DNA of 64,000 bases from JAGVPT01 sp964439265. Its GTDB lineage: Bacteria; Bacteroidota; Ignavibacteria; UBA10030; UBA8401. Location of the stretch: NCBI GenBank assembly GCA_964439265.1, contig CAYTOA010000010.1, positions 21,008-85,007 of the forward strand, read 5' to 3'. Positions within the stretch are counted from its first letter, which is position 1. Each line of letters begins with the position of its first letter. Positions 8,871-18,192 of this stretch are shown piece by piece. The position numbers were made by a program, and so were the translations under genes. The notes under the pieces were generated by a model. The model made no database searches, was not told the DNA's origin, and was given only the letters and a program-made list of their open reading frames with translations.

Positions 8871-10139
8871 ATGCGTTCAAGCGCAATAAACAAGAATATG
8901 TTCCGGACCGTATTTGCTGCTTCGACCCTCGAAGAAGTCCGGACTATTGAAAGCCGGGCACAGGCGTTCTCGGTAAAGAATTTGCTTCTTCGATTATTTA
9001 TTCTGGTTTATAGAACCATTTTCAATCTCGTGCTTCGCGCGGTCCAATTCTGTTGGTTTAGTTCGGACATCCCGGTGGCAAACGAAGTTCTTTCAATTGT
9101 CGTGTACGTCCAGGGAATGCTTGGCGACACCGCGGTGCATCTTCCCGCTATCGCAGCGCTGAAAGAAAAATTTGCGCGCGCAACAGTGACGGTTGTAAGC
9201 TACAGCGAGGGATTTCCGATCTCGATGTTGTTGGGAGGTCTGCCGTATATCGACAACCTGATCACCATCAGCGATCATCCCATCGTGCGAGACGGGAGCT
9301 CGTTGAAATTCTCAGACGACCGTTTGCGGGAAGTTCCCTGCGACCTCTTTGTGAATTTTTCACCGTATGGCAACAGAGGAGTTCCCGGATTTCTTCTCCG
9401 TGAAATGGTCTTCGCCAAGCGGCTGAGGGCAAAATGGGCGTTTGGATTCTCGCTTAATTCGCTCGGAAGGCGGGGGGTGCTGAATCCTGTTCAGCAATAT
9501 TTTGTAAAGAACGAGCCGAGAAGATCCCTTGAAGTGCTCAACAGAACGGGGATAGTACCGGGTAATATTCCCCCCGCGTTTCCCGACAACGGAGAGGCCC
9601 GTGCATCGGTCAACAAGTCATTGGCGGGCAGATTCAATGCCGAGAAGAAACTTGCCGTGGTAAATCCGGGGGCAAAGTATGCGGTCAATCGATGGAGCGC
9701 GGAACGATTTGGGGAAATATCCCGATGGTTGACCGACGTTCATGGTTTTACGGTGATCCTCAATGTTGCCAAGAATGAGATGCAGCTTGGCGAGCAGGTT
9801 GTCGCGGCATCTCAGGGAACCGCCCGGCTGTCCTCCGACGTGCTGACCATACCAGAATTGATAGAATTGCTGCGGATGTCATCTCTGTGCGTGACGACGT
9901 TCACGGGGACGATGCACCTGGCGGCGCTCCTCCGCGTACCTACCGTCGCGATTTTTCCGACGCGCTTCAGCGTGACGCATTGGTTCCCGCTGAGTAATTC
10001 GATTCGCGTGCTCTTTAATTTCAATGAATTCTCATATTCGTTCGACGACGCAAACGATTCCGACACAAGTCTTGATGCTGTCACCGTTCATGATGTGCAG
10101 GCGTGTGTTGCGGATCTGTTGTCAAACCCCGCTGGTTGA
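8871..10139 (+). CDS. Second glycosyltransferase family 9 protein
   Basis: A 422-residue protein. After a 70-residue N-terminal extension with an amphipathic or membrane-associated stretch (LFILVYRTIFNLVLRAVQFC), the GT9 domain starts at VYVQGMLGDTAVHLPAIAAL. Further signatures are VVNPGAKYAVNRWSAERFGE (donor domain start) and TFTGTMHLAALLRVPTVAIF, the conserved histidine-containing loop of GT9. It is expected to be an inverting GT-B transferase acting on surface glycan or lipopolysaccharide. It shares the family but little direct sequence with the GT9 product of 6466-7452, so the two are probably not recent duplicates. An 81-bp spacer separates it from the GT4 gene upstream. Confidence 0.85.
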   Translation: MRSSAINKNMFRTVFAASTLEEVRTIESRAQAFSVKNLLLRLFILVYRTIFNLVLRAVQFCWFSSDIPVANEVLSIVVYVQGMLGDTAVHLPAIAALKEKFARATVTVVSYSEGFPISMLLGGLPYIDNLITISDHPIVRDGSSLKFSDDRLREVPCDLFVNFSPYGNRGVPGFLLREMVFAKRLRAKWAFGFSLNSLGRRGVLNPVQQYFVKNEPRRSLEVLNRTGIVPGNIPPAFPDNGEARASVNKSLAGRFNAEKKLAVVNPGAKYAVNRWSAERFGEISRWLTDVHGFTVILNVAKNEMQLGEQVVAASQGTARLSSDVLTIPELIELLRMSSLCVTTFTGTMHLAALLRVPTVAIFPTRFSVTHWFPLSNSIRVLFNFNEFSYSFDDANDSDTSLDAVTVHDVQACVADLLSNPAG

Positions 10140-10186
10140 ACACATCGTACGGTTTAGCGTAATCGGCAAGTTTTCTTCAGGAAGAT

Positions 10187-11038
10187 ATGTTCTGGCTTAT
10201 CGTTGCAAAAATATATATTAAAATTTACGGAATTTGCCGCGACCGCTTCGGAATTACGCTTCGAGGTATGGGCTTTGCACTCCGTTTGGTCCGCACCGAT
10301 CATGTGCTGAATGTCGCAGGCAAGAAGCTCTTTTTTAATCACAACGTCGCGGCCTGTTACAATCGGCTCGTGAACGGAGAATTCAACGAACCGGAAACCC
10401 ATGTCTTCCTTAAACGAATATTCGAATCGCACAAAGGCAATGCCGTCTTTGTCGATGTCGGAGCCAATATTGGTGAAATGATCATCGACGTGGGACGTTA
10501 TCCTAATGTTGTGCGAATTCTTGGGTTTGAACCAAACGGCGAATGCGTTAAGGCATGCAGGAAAAGCATCGCGCTGAATGATTATCACCACGCGCAGATC
10601 GTCGAGAGGATTTTAAATGCCGACGGCAAAGCCGTCGCGATGTTCGCGGATGCCATCCCGCTTGCATCGTCAATCGTCGACAAAGGAAATCGAACCGAAG
10701 TAACCGTCGGTGCAACAACCCTTGACGCCGAGATGCGGGATTTCAAAGAGCCGGCGGTGATCCTTATCGACGTAGAAGGGGCGGAAGCGTTGGTCCTTAA
10801 GGGAGGGAAACGCTACATTGAAACGGCCCGGCCTCTGATTATCTTTGAATACAATGACGTGAGCCGAAAATTCTTCTCCCTGGATACCATAAGCACAATA
10901 CTCGGAGAGAGCTATACATTGTATCGACTCCGACACGATGGCCGGCTGGACCGTTCGTTTGAGTCGACGTGGAACTGCGTTGCAGTTTCGTCAGGATCCG
11001 TTTTTTCTGGGCCCTGCCAATCACTCATAGCGAGCTGA
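10187..11038 (+). CDS. FkbM-family methyltransferase
   Basis: A 283-residue SAM-dependent methyltransferase of the FkbM type. Motif I is VFVDVGANIGEMIIDVGRY (about 86-104), followed by ILGFEPNGECVKACRKSI, the region that holds the acidic residue contacting SAM. Later come VTVGATTLDAEM and ILIDVEGAEALVLKGG, the two most recognisable FkbM blocks. FkbM proteins in surface-polysaccharide loci usually O-methylate sugars of the glycan. The start at ATG 10187 follows an AGGAAG stretch. The next gene begins 3 bp after its stop. It is one of two methyltransferases in the cluster, and both could supply the terminal modification sensed by the Wzt C-terminal domain. Confidence 0.88.
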   Translation: MFWLIVAKIYIKIYGICRDRFGITLRGMGFALRLVRTDHVLNVAGKKLFFNHNVAACYNRLVNGEFNEPETHVFLKRIFESHKGNAVFVDVGANIGEMIIDVGRYPNVVRILGFEPNGECVKACRKSIALNDYHHAQIVERILNADGKAVAMFADAIPLASSIVDKGNRTEVTVGATTLDAEMRDFKEPAVILIDVEGAEALVLKGGKRYIETARPLIIFEYNDVSRKFFSLDTISTILGESYTLYRLRHDGRLDRSFESTWNCVAVSSGSVFSGPCQSLIAS

Positions 11039-11041
11039 CGC

Positions 11042-12229
11042 ATGCCTATCCCTTCGCCGTTGTCAAAAAACGTTCTTGTCATGACCCCGGTTCTTCTCCT
11101 CGGCGGAACCGAGATCCAAATGCTTTCAATGGTACGGATTCTTGCGAAGAACGGTTACTGCGTGACCGTTTGCTGTTATTATGAATTCGATCCGCATATT
11201 GTTGATGATTTTCAATCTGCGGGGGCAAAAGTAGAGTTGTTGAAGTTGAATCGTTCAAGCGGAAGATCGAAGTTCGGCGAGTTGATCGTTCTCTTTCGTT
11301 CACTTCTTTCAGTAATTCGTGCACACCGGAGTTCGATCGTCCATATTCAATACGTTGCGCCGGGGCTGGTGCCTGTTGTGGCTGCCAAGGTTTCCGGCGT
11401 GCAGAGGATCTTTGCTACAATTCATTATCCGCGGCACGATCTAGGAAATTTGGAATTGCTCTTTGTAAGAATCGCGGCGCGCTTATGTAATTTATTTATA
11501 TGTAATTCGGCCGCGACGGAACGTTCCTGGTTTGGAAAAAGTACGCTCTATGATGAATCAACGGAACTGGATGTTTCTCATTGCACGATCTACAACGCCG
11601 TCGACGAGAAAAGAATTTGGCTGCTTAGCTCTTCTATCGATAGAAACGCCAAGAGGAAGGAATTTGGTATCGGCGGAGAAAAAATACTTGGCGTTGTCGG
11701 AAGGCTTAGGGGAGAAAAGGGACATGAATTTCTTTTCCGGGCAATGGTGAATGTCCTTCGCTCCTTTCCTGCCGTCAGGATCCTCCTTGTGGGTGATGGT
11801 CCCGAGAAGATTCGGCTTCAGGCTCGCGGCGTGGAACTTGGCATCGACAGAAACATTCTTTGGGCGGGATCAAAAACTCAGGACGAAACATTTTCATTGT
11901 ACGGAATCATGGACCTTGTCGCCGTGCCTTCGCAGTATGAAGGGTTCGGATTAACTGCCGCTGAGGCAATGGCAGCGGGGGTTGCGGTTATCGCAAGCGA
12001 TGTCGGAGGACTCCGCGACGTTTTGGAAAATAACGCGACGGGGCTCCTTGTTCCCTACGACAACACTGCGACGCTGAGCGATGCGATTCTTCGTCTTCTG
12101 AACGACGATGTCTTGTCCAAGAGAATGGGGTTTGCGGGGAGGGAAAAAGTCGAACGGCAGTTCTCATTATCACGGTACGAGTCTTCACTCCTGACGGCGT
12201 ACAGCCGATACTCGCAGGGATCGAAATGA
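11042..12229 (+). CDS. Glycosyltransferase family 4
   Basis: A 395-residue GT-B glycosyltransferase. N-terminal residues VLVMTPVLLLGGTEIQMLSM contain the GGTE acceptor loop. The C-terminal donor domain begins at LGVVGRLRGEKGHEFLFRAM and contains the EX7E motif EGFGLTAAEAMAAGVAVIAS, then GGLRDVLENNATGLLVPY. These are textbook GT4 features of retaining transferases using UDP-, GDP- or ADP-sugars. The stop codon overlaps the start of the GT2 gene by 4 bp. Substrates are not deducible. A mannosyltransferase role is possible because a GDP-mannose pyrophosphorylase-like gene is in the cluster, but that is only context. Confidence 0.9.
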   Translation: MPIPSPLSKNVLVMTPVLLLGGTEIQMLSMVRILAKNGYCVTVCCYYEFDPHIVDDFQSAGAKVELLKLNRSSGRSKFGELIVLFRSLLSVIRAHRSSIVHIQYVAPGLVPVVAAKVSGVQRIFATIHYPRHDLGNLELLFVRIAARLCNLFICNSAATERSWFGKSTLYDESTELDVSHCTIYNAVDEKRIWLLSSSIDRNAKRKEFGIGGEKILGVVGRLRGEKGHEFLFRAMVNVLRSFPAVRILLVGDGPEKIRLQARGVELGIDRNILWAGSKTQDETFSLYGIMDLVAVPSQYEGFGLTAAEAMAAGVAVIASDVGGLRDVLENNATGLLVPYDNTATLSDAILRLLNDDVLSKRMGFAGREKVERQFSLSRYESSLLTAYSRYSQGSK

Positions 12230-13200
12230 AAAACAGTTCGTCCATATCGATAGTGATACCGCTCTATAATAATGGAAAAGAAGTGGCGCGAGCGTTGCAT
12301 TCTGTTCTTCATCAGACTGTTGCTGAATTCGAAGTGTTGGTCGTGAACGACGGTTCAACGGACGGCGGAGAAGCAATCGCCCGGGCGATGAACGATAAAC
12401 GGATTCGGGTCATCGACCAGAAGAACAAAGGCGTTTCCGCGGCACGTAACCGGGGGGTAGCGGAGGCACGCGGTGAATTGGTCGCGTTTCTCGACGCCGA
12501 CGACGAGTGGAAGTCGGATTTTCTTGAAACGATCATCAGGCTGAGTGACAACTTCCCTCAATGCTCTCTTTTTGCAACGCACTATTCGTTTATGGAACCC
12601 AACGGCACCATCCGTGTTCCGATTCTGAGGAGAATTCCACCCGGCATTTGGGAAGGCGTTCTCAAGAACTATTTTGACACTGCGGCACATTCCGACCCCC
12701 CTGTGTGGTCGTCTGCGGTTGCGGTAAAAAAATCGGCACTCCTTACGGTTGGAGGGTTTCCCGAAGGAATTTCGATAGGGGAGGATTTGTTGACCTGGGC
12801 GCGGCTTGCTGTGAATTTCGAGATCGCGTATTCGAAAAAACTATGCGCCATCTTTTGGCTTCGTGCTCCGCTGACCGGACATCCGACCAGGATACCTGAA
12901 GATCCCGACAGTGTCGGGGGGTGGCTGCTGGAGTTGCTCACCCGGGTTCCTCCTGATAAGCAGAAAGCTTTTCACCGGTATGTCTCTTTGTGGCACAGAA
13001 TGAGAGCGTCGATGTTCGTCCAATTGGGGGAGAGAAAGCATGCGATGATCGAAATAAGAAAAATGGCTCGTTATGGCAAAACCGACCCGCGGGTGTATTT
13101 CTATTTTCTTGCAGCCGCATCGCCGGAAATGATGAGGAATTTTGTTCTCCGATTCTTTACATTTGTTCGGATGGTGTATCGCACGTTACGGGTTAGGTGA
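12226..13200 (+). CDS. Glycosyltransferase family 2
   Basis: A 324-residue GT-A enzyme. It opens with ISIVIPLYNNGKEVARALHS, followed by VVNDGSTDGGEAIARAM, the nucleotide-binding loop. The NKGVSAARNRGVAEARGE block leads to the DXD-type metal site LDADDEW near residue 90. An inverting transfer onto lipid-linked acceptor is expected. The C-terminal part is basic and rich in aromatic residues and may associate with the membrane. It is translationally coupled to the GT4 gene before it (ATGA overlap), and the ligase/polymerase-like gene follows 4 bp later. The exact sugar is unknown. Confidence 0.9.
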   Translation: MKNSSSISIVIPLYNNGKEVARALHSVLHQTVAEFEVLVVNDGSTDGGEAIARAMNDKRIRVIDQKNKGVSAARNRGVAEARGELVAFLDADDEWKSDFLETIIRLSDNFPQCSLFATHYSFMEPNGTIRVPILRRIPPGIWEGVLKNYFDTAAHSDPPVWSSAVAVKKSALLTVGGFPEGISIGEDLLTWARLAVNFEIAYSKKLCAIFWLRAPLTGHPTRIPEDPDSVGGWLLELLTRVPPDKQKAFHRYVSLWHRMRASMFVQLGERKHAMIEIRKMARYGKTDPRVYFYFLAAASPEMMRNFVLRFFTFVRMVYRTLRVR

Positions 13201-13204
13201 GACT

Positions 13205-14578
13205 ATGGACGAAGAAATCGCTGATAATGTAGAGGAAGATATCGAAGAAGAGGAAGAATCGCATTCATGGAACGACGCGATCCGTCATTCCAAGCTTCCC
13301 ATCATCGTTTGGCTGGTTTTCATTACCACGTTTTTTGCCTGTACTTTCGGAGGTTCTGGTTTTCTCGGCTACTCCGTTGCAGGATACGCATGGATCATCT
13401 GCCTTGCCTTTGCCGTGATGGTCATTCCGGCGAACATTGACAAGATAAGCTTCCCGCTTTCAATCTGGCTGCCGTGGGCTCTCTTTGTTGTCATCAGCGG
13501 GTACATGTCCAACTACGTAAACCTCCAGCGGTCAACGTTGCTTCTTTGTCCGATCGTGGTCGGAATGGCATCATCCACGGCGAGGGTTGACGAGAAGCAG
13601 CTGATCAATTTCGGACTTCTCGTCAAGCTTTTTTCCCTGGCCGTATTGATTCTCGCTTTCTTTTTGACCGGCCTTTTGCTGACGGGACAATTGCCCAGTG
13701 CAACGGCCTTGGCGCCGCAAGCAATTACGGCGACCGTGCTTGCAGCGTTCTTTGCTTCCGGATACACCTCCGGAAGGGTGAGGGACTTGTTTTGGTGGAG
13801 TGCCATCGCATTGCTGCCGGTGGTCGCGTTGACGAGGATGGCGATTTTCGCAACCGGATTATCGCTGCCGGCGACCTTTTCACCGATGAAGTTCCAGACA
13901 AGAATGATCTTGTTGATTGTCGTCGCCCTGCTGGGGTTGGCACTGTTCTATTCTCCGCGCGTTCAGGAAAAAATGTTCATGAAGGGTGAAGGTTCCTTGT
14001 CCGACATCGGAGACCCGAATAACCTGGCCACAAGCGGACGCCGTTATATGGCCGGAGTTTTGCTGGCTGAAATTGCCGAGAGGCCGATTTGGGGCCACGG
14101 TGCAAACGCCTCGGAAGACCTCATTCTAAAGTTGACCGAAGGGCGGCTTACACACCCCCATGACGATTGGCTGAGGTTTTTATACGACTACGGTGTCGTC
14201 GGGACGGCATTGTTCTTGCTCACGCTCGTTGTTCAGGTACGGCATTTGCTGAGGAAGGCCCGGCGATGTGAAGGAGAAATTCGCACCCTGTTCTTTGCGG
14301 CAGCGTCGACGTTCCTTCCGTTCATCCTCATGATGTTTACGGACAACATTGTCCTTTACGCTGCGTTCTATGGAAATCTTCAGTTCACGATATTGGGCCT
14401 TGCGTATTCGGCAGAAAAAAGGACAAGGCTGGAAAGAGTTTCGTATGAAGACAACGATTTCTATCGGCGCCGGAGAACGTCGCGATCATCAGCCTATCGT
14501 GAAGATGAAGAGGCCGAAGAAGACATTCCGACCCCGCCCATTTCTGATACAAATGGAGAAGAAGGCGGTGATCGTTGA
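13205..14578 (+). CDS. O-antigen ligase/polymerase-like integral membrane protein (Wzy/WaaL family)
   Basis: A polytopic protein of 457 residues with about 10-11 hydrophobic segments. ATG 13205 was chosen because the upstream open part overlaps the GT2 gene. The N-terminus is strikingly acidic (MDEEIADNVEEDIEEEEE). The family signature lies in the large periplasmic loop: WGHGANASEDL, then LTHPHDDWLRFLYDYGVVGT, matching the Wzy_C block with its conserved histidine. It should polymerise repeat units or ligate glycan to a lipid acceptor in the periplasm. The C-terminal tail is long, charged and cytoplasmic (RRRRTSRSS, then EEAEEDIPTPP). Ligase and polymerase cannot be told apart from sequence alone. 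Confidence 0.85.
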   Translation: MDEEIADNVEEDIEEEEESHSWNDAIRHSKLPIIVWLVFITTFFACTFGGSGFLGYSVAGYAWIICLAFAVMVIPANIDKISFPLSIWLPWALFVVISGYMSNYVNLQRSTLLLCPIVVGMASSTARVDEKQLINFGLLVKLFSLAVLILAFFLTGLLLTGQLPSATALAPQAITATVLAAFFASGYTSGRVRDLFWWSAIALLPVVALTRMAIFATGLSLPATFSPMKFQTRMILLIVVALLGLALFYSPRVQEKMFMKGEGSLSDIGDPNNLATSGRRYMAGVLLAEIAERPIWGHGANASEDLILKLTEGRLTHPHDDWLRFLYDYGVVGTALFLLTLVVQVRHLLRKARRCEGEIRTLFFAAASTFLPFILMMFTDNIVLYAAFYGNLQFTILGLAYSAEKRTRLERVSYEDNDFYRRRRTSRSSAYREDEEAEEDIPTPPISDTNGEEGGDR

Positions 14579-15804
14579 CCGGGCTGCAGCTTCCACAGAA
14601 ACGTGTCGTTATCATGTGGACGCATTTTCTGCCGTATCACGTGGCAAGAATCCGTCATTTACGCGCCCGGCTGCAGGCTCTCGGCTGGTCGCTGGCGGCG
14701 ATTGAAGTGGCCTCCAAAGATGCGCTCTATCCGTTTCCCGAGGATACTTCAAAGAGGGAGAATGATTATATTTGTTTGTTCTCCGGAGATTCGTACCGCG
14801 AATTATCGCCGTTTATCATTCACAGCAGAGCCCTGCGGGCGTTAGAACAGATCCAGCCAGATGCCGTCATCGCGCCGTCTACCCCTTTTCCTTCGGGAAT
14901 GGCTTCGGTGAAATACTGCCTCGATCATGATAAACTATGCATCATGATGGACGATGCATGGGAGTATTCGGACAAGCGCGGCTTCATCGTATCGACGATC
15001 AAGAAGATTCTTCACCGAAACATCGATGCTGCATTTATTCCGGCTCCGAGCCACGCGTCGTATTATCGCGCCATGGGCTTTCCAGCCGACAGAATTTTTT
15101 ACGGCATTGATGTGGTTGACAACGATTTTTATTCCGCCGGCGCTGAAACAGCACGGACTCAAGCCGTCAGATTGCGCGAGTCGCTCGATCTTCCGATAAA
15201 ATATTTTATTTTTGTCGGAAGGTTTATCGCCAGAAAAGGCGTTACCGTTCTCCTTGAGGCGTATCGGGAGTATTCAAAGATGGCGCTGCAGGATGCATGG
15301 GGTTTGGTTCTCGTCGGCGAGGGGGATGAACGACGAGGTCATGAAGAGGCAATGCGCGAATACCCGGGGGTGAAGTTTGTCGGCAGCCAGTTTGGTGAAC
15401 AGCTCTGCCGGTACTACGGCCTTGCCGGCGTGTTCGTACTTCCCAGCGCTGTCGAAACGTGGGGTCTTGTGGCAAATGAGGCGATGGCTTCGCAACTCCC
15501 TGTGATTATCAGTAGAGGGTGCGGTGCCGGGCATGCGCTCGTTGAAGAAGGAAAGAACGGATGGACCTTCGACGCAGGCGACAGCAGCGCGCTCTCGCAG
15601 CACATGCTCGAAGTGACGAGAATGCCCGCCGATCGATTGCACGCCATGGGCCTCCGATCGAAGGAAATTATTGCAAAGTGGTCGCTCGATACTTTTGCGA
15701 ACAGTGTCATTGCTGCAGCCTCGCTGCCGCGGCGTGAACCGGGCGGTCTCCTCGCGAAGTTGTTGACACAGTTTTGGAACGGGAGAATCAGCTTTTATCC
15801 CTGA
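14575..15804 (+). CDS. Glycosyltransferase family 4
   Basis: A 409-residue GT-B protein. The best-supported start is TTG 14575, overlapping the upstream stop codon. An internal ATG at 14614 (MWTHFLPYHVARIRH) is the alternative. The donor domain runs from FIFVGRFIARKGVTVLLEAY and has the EX7E motif ETWGLVANEAMASQLPVIIS, followed by GCGAGHALVEEGKNGWTF. Such a C-rich GCGAGHALV loop is seen in several GT4 enzymes of exopolysaccharide loci. It is the last transferase of the cluster and is followed 39 bp later by the sensor-kinase-like gene. Confidence 0.87.
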   Translation: MTGLQLPQKRVVIMWTHFLPYHVARIRHLRARLQALGWSLAAIEVASKDALYPFPEDTSKRENDYICLFSGDSYRELSPFIIHSRALRALEQIQPDAVIAPSTPFPSGMASVKYCLDHDKLCIMMDDAWEYSDKRGFIVSTIKKILHRNIDAAFIPAPSHASYYRAMGFPADRIFYGIDVVDNDFYSAGAETARTQAVRLRESLDLPIKYFIFVGRFIARKGVTVLLEAYREYSKMALQDAWGLVLVGEGDERRGHEEAMREYPGVKFVGSQFGEQLCRYYGLAGVFVLPSAVETWGLVANEAMASQLPVIISRGCGAGHALVEEGKNGWTFDAGDSSALSQHMLEVTRMPADRLHAMGLRSKEIIAKWSLDTFANSVIAAASLPRREPGGLLAKLLTQFWNGRISFYP

Positions 15805-15843
15805 AGGCATATTGCCTCATTCGGCAGAGGAGGAACAGAAGCG

Positions 15844-18192
15844 GTGAGAAAACATAAAGGATCTTCACGTCGGACGAAACTGATACTCTACCCCGCAGTA
15901 TTATTTCTTTTTTTTGCGGCAGCATTTGGCTCCTTGTTTTATTTCCTTGATGTCGAAGAGACGGAGTTCGAGCATGAAAAAATCCAACATAATCTCGACA
16001 TTGTGAACGGGGGCTTTCAATCCACCCTCATGGGAAATGAGAAGTTTTTTTTGACCGCCGTCAGAGATGTTCCCGAAGCGGCATCTCTGGAACAAAGATG
16101 CCTTACCTATCCCGCCGTTCATCCTGAGATCGTGTCAATCCAGAGATCGAAGAGTAACGGCACCATCCAATGGATCGCGCCCCAGGATTCAACCGGCGAA
16201 AGGCTTGTCCAGGCTGCGGCCGGAAGTCCGCTTTTTTCCTATGCTGACAGTTCGCATTCGGTGTTCTACACAAAGCCGTTTCGCTTCAACGAACGGTACT
16301 ATTTTGAGGCAAAGTTTCTGATACCGCATTCCGGAGGCGAGCCGGATACGTGCATCGTTTTTTATTCCGCCGAAAAACTATTAGGGGATGTCCTCCGGCG
16401 TCATCCGATGGAGAACTGCGAGGTCACGGTGTTTTCAGGCTGGGGGCAGGAGATCGCTTCCACCGGCTATTCCAATGCGCCTTCTTCAATTCGTCTGCAG
16501 CAAAGTGTGCCGGGCTACGGGCAATTGCTCAGTGTCGACATCACGGAACCCGCATACGTGTTCTGGACACCAGCGAAGATTTTTTTTGCTGCGCTGTGCG
16601 GCCTTTTGTGCGCCGCAGTTCTTTCGATCACCATCGTCCTGCGGCGCGACATCGCGAAACTGAGATCGACGCAATCGTCACTTCGAAGCAGCGAGGAGCG
16701 ATTCCGGGCGATTTTCGAAAACTCAGCGGACGCGATGCGGCTCGCCGACCGGTTCGGCAGGACCGTTATGGTAAATTCCGTGTACTGTGACCTTACAAAA
16801 ACATCGAGAGAGGAACTTCTCCGCGAATACAACGAGGGGGATAACAAACTCGAGGAACGCTATGCAGCGAACTCCGCATATCGGTCTCAATTCGATGCAG
16901 GATTGCTGAAAGTCCCCTCATCACAGGTAGTCAAGCGCCGGGGAGGGGAAGAAATTCCCGTAGAAGCCAGGCACTCGTTCATCAATAGCGGCCGGGGTGA
17001 GAAACTGCTTCTCAGCATTTATCGCGATGTGAGCGAAAGGAAAAAATATGAAGTTGAAGCGCAGCAAGTGCAAAGAATGGACGCGCTAGGGGCATTCGCG
17101 GTGGGAATCGGCAATGACCTGAGGAATATTTTTGGAATCGTGATGAATTCCGCCGAAGTGATGTACAAGGAAACGCTCGGAAACGCGCGGATGGAAGAGT
17201 ACGTCAGCATGGTCATCCGCGAATCGAAACGTGCCTCGGAGCTTGCAGACGACCTTCTCGTTTTTGCACGGTCCAAGACAACCGAACTAAAGCCCATTCT
17301 GGCCGAAAAACTTATCCGCCAGGCGCAGAAGATTCTTCAGCATTCACTCTCTCCGTCCATTGCAGTTTCGACGTCAATAAACGACGGTTATGCCGTCGTG
17401 AACGGGGACATCCATCAGCTCCATCAGGCTGTTGTCAACCTTGCCCTTACTGCACAGCGACGCATGCCCGACGGAGGGGAGATCATGCTTGGAACCGCGA
17501 TTGGTGCACCCAGCGAGGTGAAGGAGCGGATCCATTTTTCCGAGGGGAAAGAGTTTCTTGTGATCACCATTGGCGACAACGGGAAAGAATTGGATGAATA
17601 CAGTCAGCGGCGGATATTTGAGCCGTACTTCAATGCATGGGCAACCGATCAGAGTGCAGGATTGAGGTTGTCCGTAGCGTACGGGATCATCCAGCATCAT
17701 GGCGGATACATCGGCGTACAAAGCGAGCAGGGAAAAGGAACCACGATGTCTCTTTATATTCCCGTCCTGTACCACGAGAATCCAGAGGAAGCAACGAAAT
17801 CCTCGGAAGACATCCAGGGCGGAACTGAGTGCATCCTCATCGTGGACGATGAAGATTCATTTCGGCAGATCTACGAACACGGACTTGTATCGTTCGGCTA
17901 CAAAGTGTTCACCGCGCAGAATGGTGAAGAGGCATTAGCAGTCTACAGGCTGCATCAAGAGGAGATCGATCTTGTTGTCAGTGACTTGTCGATGCCAAAA
18001 ATGAACGGCGAAGAATTGATCACTAAATTGATATCGCTGAACCCGGCAGTGAAGGCGATCCTTGCAACCGGTGCAATCGACCTTAAAAGTAAATCGGAAT
18101 TCCTTCACAAGGGAGTCCGCGATGTAATTATGAAACCATTTTTGTTCGATGAACTCATGTCATCGGTACGGAAAGTGCTGGATGCGCGCTAA
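15844..18192 (+). CDS. Membrane hybrid sensor protein with degenerate histidine-kinase core and intact receiver domain
   Basis: A 782-residue protein from GTG 15844, preceded by AGAGGAGG. The layout is: membrane segment about 14-36, extracytoplasmic sensor about 37-235, second membrane segment about 236-262, PAS domain about 280-395, histidine-kinase-like region about 410-640 and C-terminal receiver about 660-780. The kinase core has lost key residues. The H-box reads VGIGNDLRN, with Asn424 where the phosphoacceptor His is expected (GIAHDFNN in relatives). The N-box reads NLALTAQRRMP, with Thr536 for the second Asn. G1 is DNGKEL, with Glu582 for Gly. G2 is SAGLRLS instead of GTGLGLS. The receiver keeps Asp668/669, Asp714, Thr742 and Lys764. 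It probably senses a signal and controls the receiver or a partner rather than autophosphorylating. It sits directly before the phosphatase gene. Confidence 0.85.
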   Translation: MRKHKGSSRRTKLILYPAVLFLFFAAAFGSLFYFLDVEETEFEHEKIQHNLDIVNGGFQSTLMGNEKFFLTAVRDVPEAASLEQRCLTYPAVHPEIVSIQRSKSNGTIQWIAPQDSTGERLVQAAAGSPLFSYADSSHSVFYTKPFRFNERYYFEAKFLIPHSGGEPDTCIVFYSAEKLLGDVLRRHPMENCEVTVFSGWGQEIASTGYSNAPSSIRLQQSVPGYGQLLSVDITEPAYVFWTPAKIFFAALCGLLCAAVLSITIVLRRDIAKLRSTQSSLRSSEERFRAIFENSADAMRLADRFGRTVMVNSVYCDLTKTSREELLREYNEGDNKLEERYAANSAYRSQFDAGLLKVPSSQVVKRRGGEEIPVEARHSFINSGRGEKLLLSIYRDVSERKKYEVEAQQVQRMDALGAFAVGIGNDLRNIFGIVMNSAEVMYKETLGNARMEEYVSMVIRESKRASELADDLLVFARSKTTELKPILAEKLIRQAQKILQHSLSPSIAVSTSINDGYAVVNGDIHQLHQAVVNLALTAQRRMPDGGEIMLGTAIGAPSEVKERIHFSEGKEFLVITIGDNGKELDEYSQRRIFEPYFNAWATDQSAGLRLSVAYGIIQHHGGYIGVQSEQGKGTTMSLYIPVLYHENPEEATKSSEDIQGGTECILIVDDEDSFRQIYEHGLVSFGYKVFTAQNGEEALAVYRLHQEEIDLVVSDLSMPKMNGEELITKLISLNPAVKAILATGAIDLKSKSEFLHKGVRDVIMKPFLFDELMSSVRKVLDAR

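Noticed and set aside
17101..17130. Sequencing error as the cause of the missing H-box histidine
   Set aside because: Three other independent kinase boxes are also altered and the reading frame is intact, so one error cannot explain the pattern.
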